Positions 13,365 to 22,144 of a DNA stretch of 22,585 nt are shown here, piece by piece; position 1 is the first letter of the stretch, and each line of letters starts with the position of its first letter. Location of the stretch: positions 1 to 22,585 of the IMG/VR virus record IMGVR_UViG_3300021185_001439; one strand, written 5' to 3'. A program made the position numbers and the translations under genes. The notes under the pieces are model-generated. The model did no database searches. It was given only the letters and a program-made list of their open reading frames with translations, and was not told the origin of the DNA. This DNA is from a virus.

Positions 13365-15105
13365 AGAATTTAATAAAATGTATGCTAAAATAAGAGATCT
13401 TAATGATGATACTATTTTAGATGAAGGAGCCTGGTCAGATCTGTGGCATGGTACCAGACAGGAAAAGAAATCAGACCAAGCAACAAAAGATGCTTATGAT
13501 GCATATAGATTAGAAAAGATTACTAAGAAGTTTGAGAAAGACGGTTTATCTCCTGAAGATGCTCGCAAGTATGCATACCGTAAAGTGTACGGTGCTCCGG
13601 TAGAAGAAGCAGATTCAATTGACTTCGCAAAAAAGAAGCAATTGAAACTACCAGATAATTTTTTTAGAAATATTGCGATGATGGATAATCCCCATGCAGA
13701 AATAGAAAGATTACTAAATGATCCAAGCAGTCAAGGTGAAGTAGTTAGAAATTATTATACTTCTTATTCACAAGAATATGAGTTAGATCCTGTAAAAGAT
13801 AAAGAAGAAATTATTGATTATGTTGTCCAAGATTTTGGAGATACAACAGTTGAAGAAGCAGAACCTCTACAAATTGGAACAACATCAGAAATAGAAGACA
13901 AATACTATCCGATCACATATACTGCTGATATTTCATATGATAGCAGAGATCGTATGGAAGTTGATAATATAGTAATACACGATAAAAATGGAGAGATGTT
14001 ACCACCAGACCATCCAGTATATCAAGCAGAGGTAGGATTTATTGAAGACGAAGTAAAACGTACTGGAGAAGAAGATGGAGAAGTAGTTGGTGAAAGCATT
14101 ACTAACGAAGCAGAACAGATTAATAATGAGTTAAATAGAATTCTAAAACTTTCTGGACTGTCTGAAGCTACAAGTCCGCCTGAAGTAATTAATCCTACTA
14201 AAGATAGTTCGCCAGCAGATCTCAAAGCCGCAATCAAGTATGCAAAATACATGAAGGCAAAGATGGATACTGACAAAGCAACAGCAACATATGATAAAGA
14301 AATTGATCAATTAGAAGGTTGGTTAAAATCTAAGTCAACAATGAAAACAGAAGGCAAGATGTCAGGTGTGCACCAAGACGCACAAGAAAATGACAAAGAA
14401 GATTTTATTGCAATGCACAAAGATCACATGTCAGCAGAAGAAGCTGGCAAGATGTGGGACGAAGTACAAAAACAAATGAACGAAGATTTTGATAGTAGTC
14501 ACCCTGACTTTCCTAAAGCACAGGCTTACGCCAGTGAAAAAGATGCTGTAAAAGATATAATTGCAAAGCATCCAGAAGCCGCAAAGACACTTCAGCAATC
14601 CGGTGATGTATTTTCTATTTACGACACAGACTTATATTTAGATTTGTTTGATCACTTTGCAGAGGACATGCCTTATGGAACACAAAAAGGTAGAGACGGA
14701 GATCCAGTAGAGTGGATCAATGATGAATTAGATACAATGGGAATACTTGAAAGTATTGTTGCTTATAAAGTTGAAGAAGGTACACAGAAACCTTTTGTCT
14801 CATTAACTAAAGGTATTTGGACTGTTACTGATGGTAATGGAAATGATGTTAATGGCTTTGATAATAAAGAAGAAGCCTTTCTATATCTCGAAAAACATTA
14901 TGATGAGTTATTAGATCCTCAACCAATTAGATTAAAACGTACACAATCTGATATTGACTATATGAAGCAGATGGATAACTCACACGCATTAATATACGGA
15001 GAGAGCAGAAACACTTACTTCCATAAAGGAGATAAGGAATTTAAAGTTATCCCTGAAGGTTATAAGAAAACTAAAAACGGAACAATTACTAAAGTATTGA
15101 AATAA
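13354..15105 (+). CDS. Large acidic hypothetical protein, probable virion cargo
   Basis: A 583-residue acidic protein. I chose ATG 13354 because GAGGAG lies seven bases ahead (13341-13346); a TTG at 13339 overlaps that ribosome binding site. Its start lies 11 bases inside the previous gene. Near the N-terminus TILDEGAW (about 20-27) has an L-D-E followed by Gly and resembles VTEGTW in the gene at 9961. The middle contains EQINNELNRILKLSGLSEA, with an L-S-E followed by Ala, a helix I have seen in proteins of marine T4-like phages. Several acidic linkers separate modules. The C-terminus is basic (KKTKNGTITKVLK). No catalytic motif is evident. Confidence 0.6.
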   Translation: MQNKEFNKMYAKIRDLNDDTILDEGAWSDLWHGTRQEKKSDQATKDAYDAYRLEKITKKFEKDGLSPEDARKYAYRKVYGAPVEEADSIDFAKKKQLKLPDNFFRNIAMMDNPHAEIERLLNDPSSQGEVVRNYYTSYSQEYELDPVKDKEEIIDYVVQDFGDTTVEEAEPLQIGTTSEIEDKYYPITYTADISYDSRDRMEVDNIVIHDKNGEMLPPDHPVYQAEVGFIEDEVKRTGEEDGEVVGESITNEAEQINNELNRILKLSGLSEATSPPEVINPTKDSSPADLKAAIKYAKYMKAKMDTDKATATYDKEIDQLEGWLKSKSTMKTEGKMSGVHQDAQENDKEDFIAMHKDHMSAEEAGKMWDEVQKQMNEDFDSSHPDFPKAQAYASEKDAVKDIIAKHPEAAKTLQQSGDVFSIYDTDLYLDLFDHFAEDMPYGTQKGRDGDPVEWINDELDTMGILESIVAYKVEEGTQKPFVSLTKGIWTVTDGNGNDVNGFDNKEEAFLYLEKHYDELLDPQPIRLKRTQSDIDYMKQMDNSHALIYGESRNTYFHKGDKEFKVIPEGYKKTKNGTITKVLK

Positions 15106-15117
15106 GGATCTAAGTAT

Positions 15118-16437
15118 ATGGCATTTTGCAGGTTACCCTGGCAGGGATTAATGATCACTCCACTTGGCGACTTTAGACTCTGTGCATTAACTAACGGGTT
15201 AGATTACAATCAGGGCATGTCGACAGATGAAGATGGCAAGCTCATGAACATAATGACTCATTCCCCAAATGAAGGTTTAAACGGAAAGTGGCATCGTGAA
15301 GTAAGAAAGAACGATGTGCAATCTGATGGCTCTTGGCATGACATATGTAGTTGTTGCAGAGATAGAGAAATTGCTACTGGTAGTGACATTAAACACATTG
15401 CCGCTAGTAGAAGACAAAGTATGGAACGTAGAAATCCTAGCACACATATTGTTGATGGTAGCACTTATAAAGACGTTAAAATGGACAAAGACGGATATGT
15501 AGATTGGATGCCTACTACACTAGATATTAGATTTGGTAACCTGTGTAATATGGCTTGTGTACAATGTGGACCTAACTATAGTAACAAATGGTATGAGGAC
15601 TGGGTAGGCTTTTATGGAGAAAATGCTCCATGGGGTTTTGGACGTAGCAGACAACGTTTATCTAGAAACGAGCATAATAAACTTGTTAACAAACAAGAAG
15701 TAAAATGGTGGGAGACACAAACATGGTGGGACAAATTTGACCAGATGCTTCCTAACTTAGAACACATTTACCTCACAGGAGGCGAACCTATGATTGTTCC
15801 TGCACATGATGAGATGCTTGATCGTATTATTGCTTCAGGTCGTGCTAAAGATGTTTACTTAGACTACGACACTAACCTAAGTGTTATTAATACTAAGTTA
15901 GCAAAACGTTGGGACCACTTCAAGCATGTAGAGATTGCTGGTAGTATTGATGCAAGTGAAGACAATTATGAATTTGTAAGACATGGTGGTAAGTGGGAAA
16001 AGTTTGATGAAAACGTTACCCGTATTAAAGAATTTGAGAAGAACGGAGTTGTCAAACTTTATAGACTTACTGCTTGTATGCAACCTACAACAATATTTTC
16101 TATATTACAAACTGAACAATATTGTATGAACAAAGGTATTCCGTTTCAAATAAGATTTGTAGATAGTCCTAAGATGCATAGTATAATGAGCTTACCTCGT
16201 TCAGCTAAAGAAGAAATTATAGAGATATATAGTAAAGTAGATACTATTACATCGAGACTTGTAGTTGAATGGACTACTGATCACTTAGATGAGAAATACG
16301 AAAGTCCAGAAGATGTTAAACGTTATGTAAGAATTATGAATTATCTAGATACATCTCGTGGTACAGACTGGAAAGTACAGACAAAAGGTACATGGGAAAT
16401 GCTAAGTAAGCATTGTAACTTAGGAGAATTAAAATAA
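15118..16437 (+). CDS. Twitch-domain radical SAM protein (paralogue A)
   Basis: A 439-residue radical SAM enzyme. FGNLCNMACVQC (Cys143, Cys147, Cys150) is the CxxxCxxC cluster motif and TGGEP (220-224) the SAM-binding motif. An N-terminal cysteine set (Cys4, Cys22, Cys77, Cys79/80) in a SPASM/twitch-like arrangement probably binds a second cluster. LPRSAKEEI is shared with the minus-strand paralogue ending at 20691, and the two align along their whole length. AAGGAT (15104-15109) precedes ATG 15118. The stop overlaps the endolysin start by one base. Such proteins recur in marine T4-like phages without known substrate; peptide modification or carbohydrate/cofactor chemistry are possible. Confidence 0.85.
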   Translation: MAFCRLPWQGLMITPLGDFRLCALTNGLDYNQGMSTDEDGKLMNIMTHSPNEGLNGKWHREVRKNDVQSDGSWHDICSCCRDREIATGSDIKHIAASRRQSMERRNPSTHIVDGSTYKDVKMDKDGYVDWMPTTLDIRFGNLCNMACVQCGPNYSNKWYEDWVGFYGENAPWGFGRSRQRLSRNEHNKLVNKQEVKWWETQTWWDKFDQMLPNLEHIYLTGGEPMIVPAHDEMLDRIIASGRAKDVYLDYDTNLSVINTKLAKRWDHFKHVEIAGSIDASEDNYEFVRHGGKWEKFDENVTRIKEFEKNGVVKLYRLTACMQPTTIFSILQTEQYCMNKGIPFQIRFVDSPKMHSIMSLPRSAKEEIIEIYSKVDTITSRLVVEWTTDHLDEKYESPEDVKRYVRIMNYLDTSRGTDWKVQTKGTWEMLSKHCNLGELK

Positions 16438-17066
16438 TGGCAGACGCAAAAGATATTGATTTAGCAACATTAAAGGAGTGCTTGCCTAAAGCTAAAGAAG
16501 CTAACCTTGCTAAATTTATAGAAGGTATCAACGAAACATTTGATACATTTGATATGATTAACCCACAACGTCAAGCAATGTTCTTGGCACAGACTGCACA
16601 CGAGTCAGGAAACTTTAGGTATACAGAAGAAAATCTTAACTATAGCGGTTCTGCTTTGATGCGTGTATGGCCTAGACATTATCCGACTAAAGAGATTGCC
16701 GCAGTCTACAATCGTAATAAAGAAATGATTGGTAATAGAAGTTATGGCGGACGTATGGGTAACGGAGATGAAGCAAGTGGCGAAGGATGGAAGTATAGAG
16801 GTAGAGGTATTATTCAGTTAACTGGTAAAAATAATTATCGTGCTTGTGGTAAAGAACTAGGTATTGATTTATTAGAAAATCCAGAAATGGCCAAGGATAA
16901 TCCAGTTGCAGTTTTAAGTGCTGGCTGGTTTTGGGAAACTCGTAGACTTAATAGATGGTGTGATAAAGGTGACGTTAAGAAAGTAACTAGACTTATTAAC
17001 GGAGGCACCAACGGACTTAAGGATAGAGAACAGCATTATAATCATATACTACACGTCTTATCTTAG
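16437..17066 (+). CDS. GH19 chitinase-type endolysin
   Basis: A 209-residue cell-wall hydrolase of glycoside hydrolase family 19, which in phages cuts peptidoglycan glycan strands to lyse the host. FLAQTAHESGNF holds the first catalytic glutamate (Glu56), ENLNYS with Glu64/Glu65 the second region, and GEGWKYRGRGIIQLTGKNNY (115-134) is the family's most conserved stretch. A C-terminal TRLINGGTNGLKDR matches the family end. No signal peptide is seen, so it would rely on a holin for release. The short N-terminal segment (1-45) is a small helical part. TAATG couples it to the radical SAM gene before it. Confidence 0.9.
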   Translation: MADAKDIDLATLKECLPKAKEANLAKFIEGINETFDTFDMINPQRQAMFLAQTAHESGNFRYTEENLNYSGSALMRVWPRHYPTKEIAAVYNRNKEMIGNRSYGGRMGNGDEASGEGWKYRGRGIIQLTGKNNYRACGKELGIDLLENPEMAKDNPVAVLSAGWFWETRRLNRWCDKGDVKKVTRLINGGTNGLKDREQHYNHILHVLS

Positions 17067-17069
17067 TCT

Positions 17070-18458
17070 ATGCAAAATACAAGGAAACGTAATAGGCCTC
17101 CTAAAGCAAAATGGATAGCTGATAGAAACTCTGCTCTTGAAAAATTGCCAGAGAGGAACACTAGTAAGAAACAAACTCCAATTAATTTTTATTGTGATGA
17201 AATTGGATTTCCGTTGGACCACAAACATTGTTTAAGTAGATGGTGCTATCAGTATGTGCTAAACTTAACAGGTACAGTAGACCAACATCACTTTACAAAA
17301 AACCCATTAATAGATCATGTTGCATTACTAAGCACTAACAGAGAAGTAAATGTTAAACTGTTTGAACAAGGTTTATCTAGTACAGGTTCTAATGTAGTTG
17401 TTATAGGATTAATGGGAGGCTGGTCTAGTTATAAACTTGATGCAATTACAAAATGGTTTACTCATGAATCTCGTAAAAGTTTTTGGAATAATGAGGATTG
17501 CCAAATAGTTTTAGATTATAGTCAAGAAGGTTTTGACGAATACTTTGGCTCTATTCATAATTGGGTAAACGAACATAGTTTACATAACAGAGTTACAGTA
17601 GTATCTGGATCTTATAATTGTAAAAAAGTTTTAACTAATTGGGAACATATGGTTTCTAGGCAAAACAATTTTAATATAGTATGGTATGGATTTTTTGCAG
17701 AATGGATTAGTAATAGAGTTGAAAGTAAACCACAACCAGTTAATTATATTGCAGGCAACAAACGCCTTATGTGTCTTAATCGTAGACCTCATCCGCATAG
17801 AATGGTACTAGCTTCTATGTTAGAAAGAGAAAGCCTAATTGATAAGATAGAAATAAGTTTTCCTAAACATATGTCTGAGGCTGGACCTTATCGAACAGCT
17901 GGGCATGATAATGTACGTTTATTCTGGGATCGTACTGTAGATTATCAGAATGGTTTTATTGATCACTTAGTAGAACCTTTTAATAGTTTATTTAAGAAAC
18001 TACCTTTAATAGCAGATACAGATGACTTTGCTACTAATCATGCTACAGATTTTAATGTTGATTTATATAAAAACTTTCCAATTAATATTGTAACAGAAAC
18101 ATTATTTTTTACACAGAATGTTTTTCCTAGCGAAAAGTTATGGAAGCCAATGGCACAAGGACAGCTATTTTTAGTAATGGGTGCTAAAGACTTTTTACCT
18201 TCTTTACGTTCTATGGGATTTAAAACTTTCTCTCCTTTTATTAACGAAGAATACGATACTATTGTAGACCATTTAGAACGTGCAGAAGTACTAGTTCGAG
18301 AGATTAAAAGAATAATCGAATTACCAGAAAAAGAATTTAAAGATATTTTAATTAACTGTCAAGAAGCGATCAAACATAATCAGAGTTTGATATTAAATAA
18401 TAGCGAAGTTAAAAGACTAACTTCAAAAAATATTATTGAATGCCTTGAGAGTATATGA
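17070..18458 (+). CDS. Putative glycosyltransferase-like protein
   Basis: A 462-residue protein. The C-terminal part (about 330-400) has VTETLFFTQNVFPSEKLWKP followed by MAQGQLFLVMGAKDFLPSLR and a GFKTFSPFINEEYD segment. This resembles the nucleotide-sugar-binding end of exostosin or fucosyltransferase-like glycosyltransferases (S-E-K-x-x-K-P then G-x-P/L-F), a pattern common in phage and giant-virus proteins. The N-terminal half is less clear. It precedes a membrane protein and a sugar-nucleotide dehydrogenase with overlapping starts, which supports a role in making a glycan. ATG 17070 has no good ribosome binding site and follows the endolysin stop by three bases, so coupling is likely. Confidence 0.5.
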   Translation: MQNTRKRNRPPKAKWIADRNSALEKLPERNTSKKQTPINFYCDEIGFPLDHKHCLSRWCYQYVLNLTGTVDQHHFTKNPLIDHVALLSTNREVNVKLFEQGLSSTGSNVVVIGLMGGWSSYKLDAITKWFTHESRKSFWNNEDCQIVLDYSQEGFDEYFGSIHNWVNEHSLHNRVTVVSGSYNCKKVLTNWEHMVSRQNNFNIVWYGFFAEWISNRVESKPQPVNYIAGNKRLMCLNRRPHPHRMVLASMLERESLIDKIEISFPKHMSEAGPYRTAGHDNVRLFWDRTVDYQNGFIDHLVEPFNSLFKKLPLIADTDDFATNHATDFNVDLYKNFPINIVTETLFFTQNVFPSEKLWKPMAQGQLFLVMGAKDFLPSLRSMGFKTFSPFINEEYDTIVDHLERAEVLVREIKRIIELPEKEFKDILINCQEAIKHNQSLILNNSEVKRLTSKNIIECLESI

Positions 18459-18664
18459 GAAGAGAAACTAGAACACGAACAATAGTAAAAGCATTAATTT
18501 ATAGATTATGGATTATACTAACAATATGGATAATGTTAGTTCTTATGGGCGAAGAAACCGACGAAGCCCTAGGTGTTTCAGTTGTTACTAATATAGGATG
18601 GACCATTGTATATTATTACTACGACAGACTTTGGTTAAAAATTAAATGGGGAATGGAAGAATGA
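18455..18664 (+). CDS. DUF2061-like small membrane protein
   Basis: A 69-residue membrane protein. RTIVKALIYRLWIILTIWIM, then a short polar turn, then GVSVVTNIGWTIVYYYYDRLW has the layout and key residues of DUF2061 proteins (K-A-x-x-Y-R, two membrane spans, Y-x-x-E/D-R-x-W at the end). The function of the family is not known. It sits between the glycosyltransferase-like gene and the dehydrogenase with ATGA overlaps on both sides, so all three are probably made together. Confidence 0.65.
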   Translation: MRRETRTRTIVKALIYRLWIILTIWIMLVLMGEETDEALGVSVVTNIGWTIVYYYYDRLWLKIKWGMEE

Positions 18665-19932
18665 AAGTTGGATTTATTGGACTAGGTAAACTAGGAATGC
18701 CTTGTGCAGAAGTTATGGCAGAAAAATATGATGTTACAGGATACGATATTGCAAAAGTATCTTCGATTAAAGTTAGTGTAAGACATACTATTAAAGATAC
18801 TGTAAAAGACAGAGACATTATATTTGTTGCTGTACCTACTCCACATGATCCTGCTTACGGAGGAAGTACTCCAATTGCAGATAAAGAACCAAAAGACTTT
18901 GATTATAGTATAGTTAAAAGAGCATTAGATGAAATTGATCTTCATGTAAACAAAACACAGTTAGTAGTTCTTATTAGTACAGTATTACCTGGAACAGTTA
19001 GAAGTGAATTAGTAGACCATATTAAACATGCTCGTTTTATTTACAATCCTTATTTGATTGCTATGGGTAGTGTTGCCTGGGATATGGTAAATCCTGAATG
19101 TTTAATTATAGGAACAGAAGACGGAACAGAAACTGGTGATGCTAAAATACTAGTTGATTTTTATAAACCTTTATTAGAAAACAATCCAGAAATTAATATT
19201 GGTACCTGGGACGAAGCTGAAGCAATTAAAGTTTTTTATAATACTTTTATTTCAGTTAAGATTGGTTTAGTCAATATGATACAAGACGTTGCAGAAGCAA
19301 ATGGAAATATTAATGTTGATGTTGTTACTGATGCATTAAAGAAAGCAACTCAACGTATTGTTGGTCCAAAATATATGACTGCTGGAATGGGAGACGGAGG
19401 AGCCTGCCATCCTAGAGATAATATTGCACTACGTTTTCTTGCACAGAAATTAAATTTAGGATATGATCTATTTCATTCTATTATGCAGTCTAGAGATATG
19501 CAGGCGAAAAAAATGGCAGAACGTTTACTTGAACTATCAACAGAATATAACTTGCCTATTGTTATACATGGTCGTGCATATAAGCCAGGAGTTGAATATA
19601 CAGTTGGTAGTTATAGCGAACTAGTAGCACAATATGCCGCACACGAATTAAATCAAGTATACTATGTTGATCCATTAACTGGTGACAACTTACCTAAAAA
19701 GAATATGAAAGCAGTTATATTATTAGCACACAATGAACAAGTAACATATGCTGGTACGGGTGTAAAAGCAACAGAATCAGGATATTATTTTAAGTTTGCT
19801 AAAGGTAGTATAGTTGTTGATCCTTGGAGGACAACAAAAGAGATTCCAGGTTGTGCTGTTGTACACTACGGTAATCCTAGAAAGATATGGTCTGCTCAAA
19901 GTCAAAGGAAGAAATTTCTTGGTCTGTTTTAA
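18661..19932 (+). CDS. UDP-glucose/GDP-mannose dehydrogenase family protein
   Basis: A 423-residue NAD-dependent sugar-nucleotide dehydrogenase, which oxidises UDP- or GDP-sugar to the uronic acid form. KVGFIGLGKLG at the N-terminus is the Rossmann NAD-binding GxGxxG. GGACHPRD holds the catalytic cysteine (Cys249). EAIKVFYNTFIS supplies the active-site Lys and Asn. The C-terminal domain begins about residue 295 (IVIHGRAYKPGVEYTVGS). I chose ATG 18661, overlapping the previous stop as ATGA, over the ATG at 18646. With the glycosyltransferase-like gene it suggests sugar modification of the cell surface, virion or DNA. Its 3' end overlaps the opposite-strand carbamoyltransferase gene by 56 bases. 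The exact sugar cannot be told. Confidence 0.85.
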   Translation: MKVGFIGLGKLGMPCAEVMAEKYDVTGYDIAKVSSIKVSVRHTIKDTVKDRDIIFVAVPTPHDPAYGGSTPIADKEPKDFDYSIVKRALDEIDLHVNKTQLVVLISTVLPGTVRSELVDHIKHARFIYNPYLIAMGSVAWDMVNPECLIIGTEDGTETGDAKILVDFYKPLLENNPEINIGTWDEAEAIKVFYNTFISVKIGLVNMIQDVAEANGNINVDVVTDALKKATQRIVGPKYMTAGMGDGGACHPRDNIALRFLAQKLNLGYDLFHSIMQSRDMQAKKMAERLLELSTEYNLPIVIHGRAYKPGVEYTVGSYSELVAQYAAHELNQVYYVDPLTGDNLPKKNMKAVILLAHNEQVTYAGTGVKATESGYYFKFAKGSIVVDPWRTTKEIPGCAVVHYGNPRKIWSAQSQRKKFLGLF

Positions 19933-20716
19933 GAAGTAATACTAATAGAGCCATTCTAATATATAATCCATTTTCCATTTGCTCAAAATATTTTGCTCTT
20001 GGATCTTTATCAAACCAAACAGGTATTTCTTCGTTGCGTGGGAACGGATGCATAACTATTGCATCTTCTGGTATGTGATGTATATGTTCTTTCTTCATAC
20101 TGTAACTACCACTACTTCCTCTTTCTTTTTGTACTCTCGTTAGATAGTAAACATCACTCTTTGGCCATATACTCTTATCGTATGTATCTATAAAATGCTT
20201 TTTGCAATTAGGTAATGCTTTATCTAAACTATGTACTGTTCTGCCGTTTTCTATATCTCCAATAAATGTAATTGTAAGATCTTTGATCTTGTTAAATTTT
20301 TTATAGATTGTATACAAATCTAAAAGTGTTTGTGTAGGATGTTCTCCATTGCCATCACCTGCGTTTATTATAGGAACCTTACTTACTTTTGATGCTATTG
20401 ATGCATCACCTGCTTGTTGACTTCTCAATACAATTAAGTCGCAATAGTTAGACATTGTAATAATAGTATCTTCTAGATTTTCTCCTTTAGACACCGAACT
20501 ATAGTTTACATCATTAATTGAAATTACTTGTCCGCCAAGTTTATACATTGCACTAGCAAAAGAACTGCTAGTTCTTGTACTTGGTTCGTAAAATAAGTTA
20601 GTTATTATTTTACCTTTTAAACTTTCTTGAAATTCTGTAGGAGCTGACTTTATATTATTTGCTAATTTAAATATTGAAATAAAATCAATTTTATTCAGTT
20701 GAACTAGGTGTTGCAT
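19877..20716 (-). CDS. pyrB: Aspartate carbamoyltransferase, compact form
   Basis: A 279-residue transcarbamoylase that joins carbamoyl phosphate and aspartate, the first committed step of pyrimidine synthesis. The carbamoyl-phosphate site is complete: STRT 46-49, Ser74 and Lys77 of the mobile loop, Arg98, HPTQ 126-129. Aspartate-site residues are present: GRTVHS 158-163, TRVQKER 193-199, HPFPR 223-227 (Phe where E. coli has Leu267). From GRTVHS to TRVQKER, Arg159 to Arg194 are 35 residues apart, against 62 between Arg167 and Arg229 in E. coli. Part of the aspartate domain is therefore missing. The gene's start overlaps the radical SAM gene upstream and its end overlaps the dehydrogenase gene. 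No regulatory chain gene is seen. Confidence 0.85.
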   Translation of the reverse strand: MQHLVQLNKIDFISIFKLANNIKSAPTEFQESLKGKIITNLFYEPSTRTSSSFASAMYKLGGQVISINDVNYSSVSKGENLEDTIITMSNYCDLIVLRSQQAGDASIASKVSKVPIINAGDGNGEHPTQTLLDLYTIYKKFNKIKDLTITFIGDIENGRTVHSLDKALPNCKKHFIDTYDKSIWPKSDVYYLTRVQKERGSSGSYSMKKEHIHHIPEDAIVMHPFPRNEEIPVWFDKDPRAKYFEQMENGLYIRMALLVLLLKTDQEISSFDFEQTISF

Positions 20717-22127
20717 GTAAGTTCTCTATCTTTTCCGGATCACAATGTTTAGAAAGTAAATCGTATACGTCATGTAATACAACTCTCCATTTATGTTTTC
20801 TACGTTGATCAAGTATGTCCATGTATTTTATATATTCGTTTAAATGAAAGTATTGGTCTTCTAATTTATCATCATCAATATATTTTTCTAACAATCTAAT
20901 CATTGAGAAGATCCAATTTCTATATTTCTGTGAATGTTCGTATGTTTCGTTGAAGTGATAAAAGTTTTGAATAATTTCTTCTTTAGCACTTCGTGGCAGA
21001 TATCTAACATCCAACCATTTAGGTCCTTCTAAAAATCTAAAGTTAGCCTTAACTTGGTATTTCTCGCATAGCTCAATTACTCTAAATATAGCATAAGGAC
21101 TTTGTATTCCTACACAACTACTAAGGTACTCAATTTCTAATCCAGGAAATTCTTGAACCATCTCTAAATTTCTAATAAACCTTTCCCAATTACCAGGGTT
21201 ACGAATTAATGTATATCTTTCTTCTGTATCATCGACACTTATACATAAGAATACCTGTTTAAACTTAGTTAACTTTTCTAGTAATCTTTTGTTAATGATT
21301 GTTAAGTTAGTGTCAAATCTTAATGTCATTTCTTTTGCTGTATCGGCTTCAATTAGTTTATCTAACGTTTGCTCTAGTTCAGGAACAACAAAGGGTTCTC
21401 CGCCTGTGAAGTATATGTGTCTTAGTCTAGGAATGATTGCTTCAAACTTGTCTCTCCAAGTTTGTGTCTGCCACCATTTCTCTGAATTTGCAATATCAGT
21501 TTTACCATTCTTATCAGGTAGTAAGTAAAATGTTTTATATTTTCCTAGTTTAAAGATTGGTTCCCCGTCGTAGTAATCAAATGCAATCCAGTCGTCATAC
21601 CACATACTACTATGCTGAGGGCTACACATCACACATCTCATGTTGCATAAGTTACCAAATCGTATGTGCAGGTTAACTACTCTTGATGTTGTTGAACCAT
21701 CTGGTTGCATATAGTAGTGTGCTTGGCTTGGAACTACATAACCTTTAGTACGTTGGGCTGTACCAATTGAAACTCTCATTCTCTTACTAATGCCACGTTC
21801 TCTTAACTTCTTCCCGTAACGTGTGCCTTTCATTCCTTTAGTAGCTTCTTCTGACTCATAGCAATTACGACAACGTTGTGGTTTTTCATTTCTAGATAAT
21901 TGTAGTCTGTGATCTTTGTGTGTTTTACTGTTTAGTGCTTCGTCAAAGTCATGTGTCATTACATTCATAACTTGATCGTCTTCATCTCTAGCCATCCCAA
22001 ACGTTTCATCATAGTTTGCTAAACAACAGATACTAAAATCTCCGTTTGATGATATTTCAAGTTGGCTCCAAGGTTCAGAACAAAAGCTGTCCTCGCTGAA
22101 GTTATAAGGGCTTGGTTTATAATCCAT
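20691..22127 (-). CDS. Twitch-domain radical SAM protein (paralogue B)
   Basis: A 478-residue radical SAM enzyme homologous to the one at 15118-16437. FGNLCNMRCVMC (Cys161, Cys165, Cys168) is the cluster motif and TGGEP (241-245) the SAM motif. N-terminal Cys16, Cys34/35, Cys86 and Cys89 suit an auxiliary cluster. LPRSAKEEI and KWWQTQTW recur in both. Compared with paralogue A it carries an insertion of about 20 residues around 185-215 and a longer C-terminal helical part (about 390-450). It lies between the FMN-enzyme-like and carbamoyltransferase genes on the minus strand, with an overlap at its 3' end, so it belongs to that operon. The ribosome binding site is weak (GAG, then a run of A before ATG). 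Confidence 0.85.
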   Translation of the reverse strand: MDYKPSPYNFSEDSFCSEPWSQLEISSNGDFSICCLANYDETFGMARDEDDQVMNVMTHDFDEALNSKTHKDHRLQLSRNEKPQRCRNCYESEEATKGMKGTRYGKKLRERGISKRMRVSIGTAQRTKGYVVPSQAHYYMQPDGSTTSRVVNLHIRFGNLCNMRCVMCSPQHSSMWYDDWIAFDYYDGEPIFKLGKYKTFYLLPDKNGKTDIANSEKWWQTQTWRDKFEAIIPRLRHIYFTGGEPFVVPELEQTLDKLIEADTAKEMTLRFDTNLTIINKRLLEKLTKFKQVFLCISVDDTEERYTLIRNPGNWERFIRNLEMVQEFPGLEIEYLSSCVGIQSPYAIFRVIELCEKYQVKANFRFLEGPKWLDVRYLPRSAKEEIIQNFYHFNETYEHSQKYRNWIFSMIRLLEKYIDDDKLEDQYFHLNEYIKYMDILDQRRKHKWRVVLHDVYDLLSKHCDPEKIENLHATPSSTE

Positions 22128-22144
22128 AAATTTTTTTTCTCATT

